Part shown: positions 7,668 through 8,269 of the stretch, in pieces
Numbering within the stretch: the first letter of the stretch is position 1
How the letters are laid out: the number at the start of each line of letters is the position of its first letter
NCBI GenBank assembly: GCA_041158225.1
Contig: JBEBBU010000138.1
Coordinates: 1 to 8,269, forward strand
DNA: 8,269 nt
Direction: 5' to 3'
Source of the DNA: JBEBBU01 sp041158225
GTDB lineage: Bacteria; Pseudomonadota; Gammaproteobacteria; Methylococcales; Methylococcaceae
Made by a program: the position numbers and the translations under genes
Notes under the pieces: generated by a model
What the model was told of the DNA's origin: nothing
The model's database searches: none
Seen by the model: only the letters and a program-made list of their open reading frames with translations

Positions 7668-8269
7668 ATGCCAGACTTGCAGGATCAGGCGGTTGTCCGT
7701 TATCTCAGTGAATGTGGCCTTCCCGCGCTGACGGACGCGCAGCAGCAGGCACTTTTGCAGCGTGCGGAGTCGGGGCCTGAAGGTCTGGTGGCTTTGCTCA
7801 TGGCGGACTATGCACCTGATGAGGATCAGGTTGCCAGAGCGTTGGCCAGCCTGTTTGGTGCGGATTATGTCGAGCCTGACGGTGAGGCTGTTGATCAGGC
7901 CCTGCTGGCGCAACTGGGGGAAACGTGGTGGTCTTCGCGCCAGATCCTGCCACTGCTGGCGGTCACGACTGATGCGATCAGACTGGTGATTGCTGACCCC
8001 CGCCAGATGTCGCAGGGGCATGAGCTGGCGTTTCTGTGCCAGCGGCCGGTCATCTGGTGTTTTGCCGGCTTTGGCAGGCTGCACCACTGTCTTGCCCGTC
8101 ATCTGCAACTGATGCGGACTCAGGGTATCCTCAAAGATGCTGCAGATCCTTCCGCCAGTGCTGATCCACCTGCCGTCAGGCTGGTGGATGGCCTGATTGC
8201 CGATGCCCTGCAGCGCCGTGTCTCGGATATTCATCTTGAGCCCTTTCATGGCGGAATGCGTATCCGATT
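7668..8269 (+). CDS. GspE/PilB-family type II secretion or type IV pilus assembly ATPase (partial, N-terminal 200 residues)
   Basis: N-terminal part of a cytoplasmic hexameric ATPase that drives extension of a pilus or secretion pseudopilus. The frame runs open from the ATG at 7668 to the right edge. Residues about 1-145 resemble the GspE/PilB/MshE N-terminal domain: two short helical repeats, then ARALASLFGADYVEP (56-70), ILPLLAVTTDAIRLVIADP (93-111) and a paired beta-alpha unit. After a short linker rich in Ala, Ser, Asp and Pro (157-168) the core begins with VRLVDGLIADALQRR (170-184) and VSDIHLEPF (185-193), the hallmark entry to the N2 domain of the family. Walker A, Walker B and the zinc-binding tetracysteine lie beyond the window. 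GspE, PilB and MshE cannot be told apart here, so no symbol is given. The family call is strong; the subtype is open. Confidence 0.88.
   Translation, partial: MPDLQDQAVVRYLSECGLPALTDAQQQALLQRAESGPEGLVALLMADYAPDEDQVARALASLFGADYVEPDGEAVDQALLAQLGETWWSSRQILPLLAVTTDAIRLVIADPRQMSQGHELAFLCQRPVIWCFAGFGRLHHCLARHLQLMRTQGILKDAADPSASADPPAVRLVDGLIADALQRRVSDIHLEPFHGGMRIR

Overview
The window is an ordinary stretch of bacterial chromosome, almost wall-to-wall coding, and most likely from a gammaproteobacterium. The main reason is gene order: lptF-lptG transcribed leftward, diverging from pepA-holC-valS transcribed rightward, is a classic gammaproteobacterial arrangement. The proteins also match the E. coli families closely in length and motifs (PepA is 502 residues with every active-site residue offset by one from E. 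coli). By eye the GC content is moderately high (mid to upper fifties) and looks even across the window. I cannot name the genus. An enteric is unlikely, because a DUF4239-like membrane protein and a GspE/PilB-type ATPase follow valS.

Layout. Positions 1-855 (minus) hold the first 285 residues of LptG, cut by the left edge. Positions 855-1997 (minus) are LptF; its stop overlaps the LptG start by one base (TGATG). Only 44 bases separate the lptF start from the pepA start at 2042, and this short stretch carries a Shine-Dalgarno site for each gene. The best pepA promoter candidate partly overlaps the lptF coding start. pepA (2042-3550) overlaps holC (3547-3981) by GTGA. After 37-38 bases comes valS (4020-6785), followed 8 bases later by a four-helix membrane protein of the DUF4239 type (6794-7609). 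A 58-base gap with a strong ribosome binding site leads to the N-terminal 200 residues of a type II secretion/type IV pilus assembly ATPase (7668 to the right edge). There is no gene-free stretch longer than 300 bases.

How the genes work together. LptF and LptG form the transmembrane pair of the LptB2FG transporter, which extracts lipopolysaccharide from the inner membrane. PepA is a cytosolic Mn/Zn aminopeptidase (in E. coli also a DNA-binding protein), HolC is the chi subunit of the DNA polymerase III clamp loader, and ValS charges tRNA-Val. They share an operon but not a pathway. The last two genes are accessory: the membrane protein has no known role, and the ATPase would power assembly of a pilus or secretion pseudopilus whose other genes would lie to the right of the window.

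I found no mobile element, CRISPR array, RNA gene or convincing new system. The observations worth a second look are regulatory and start-site details, plus the two less typical genes at the right end.
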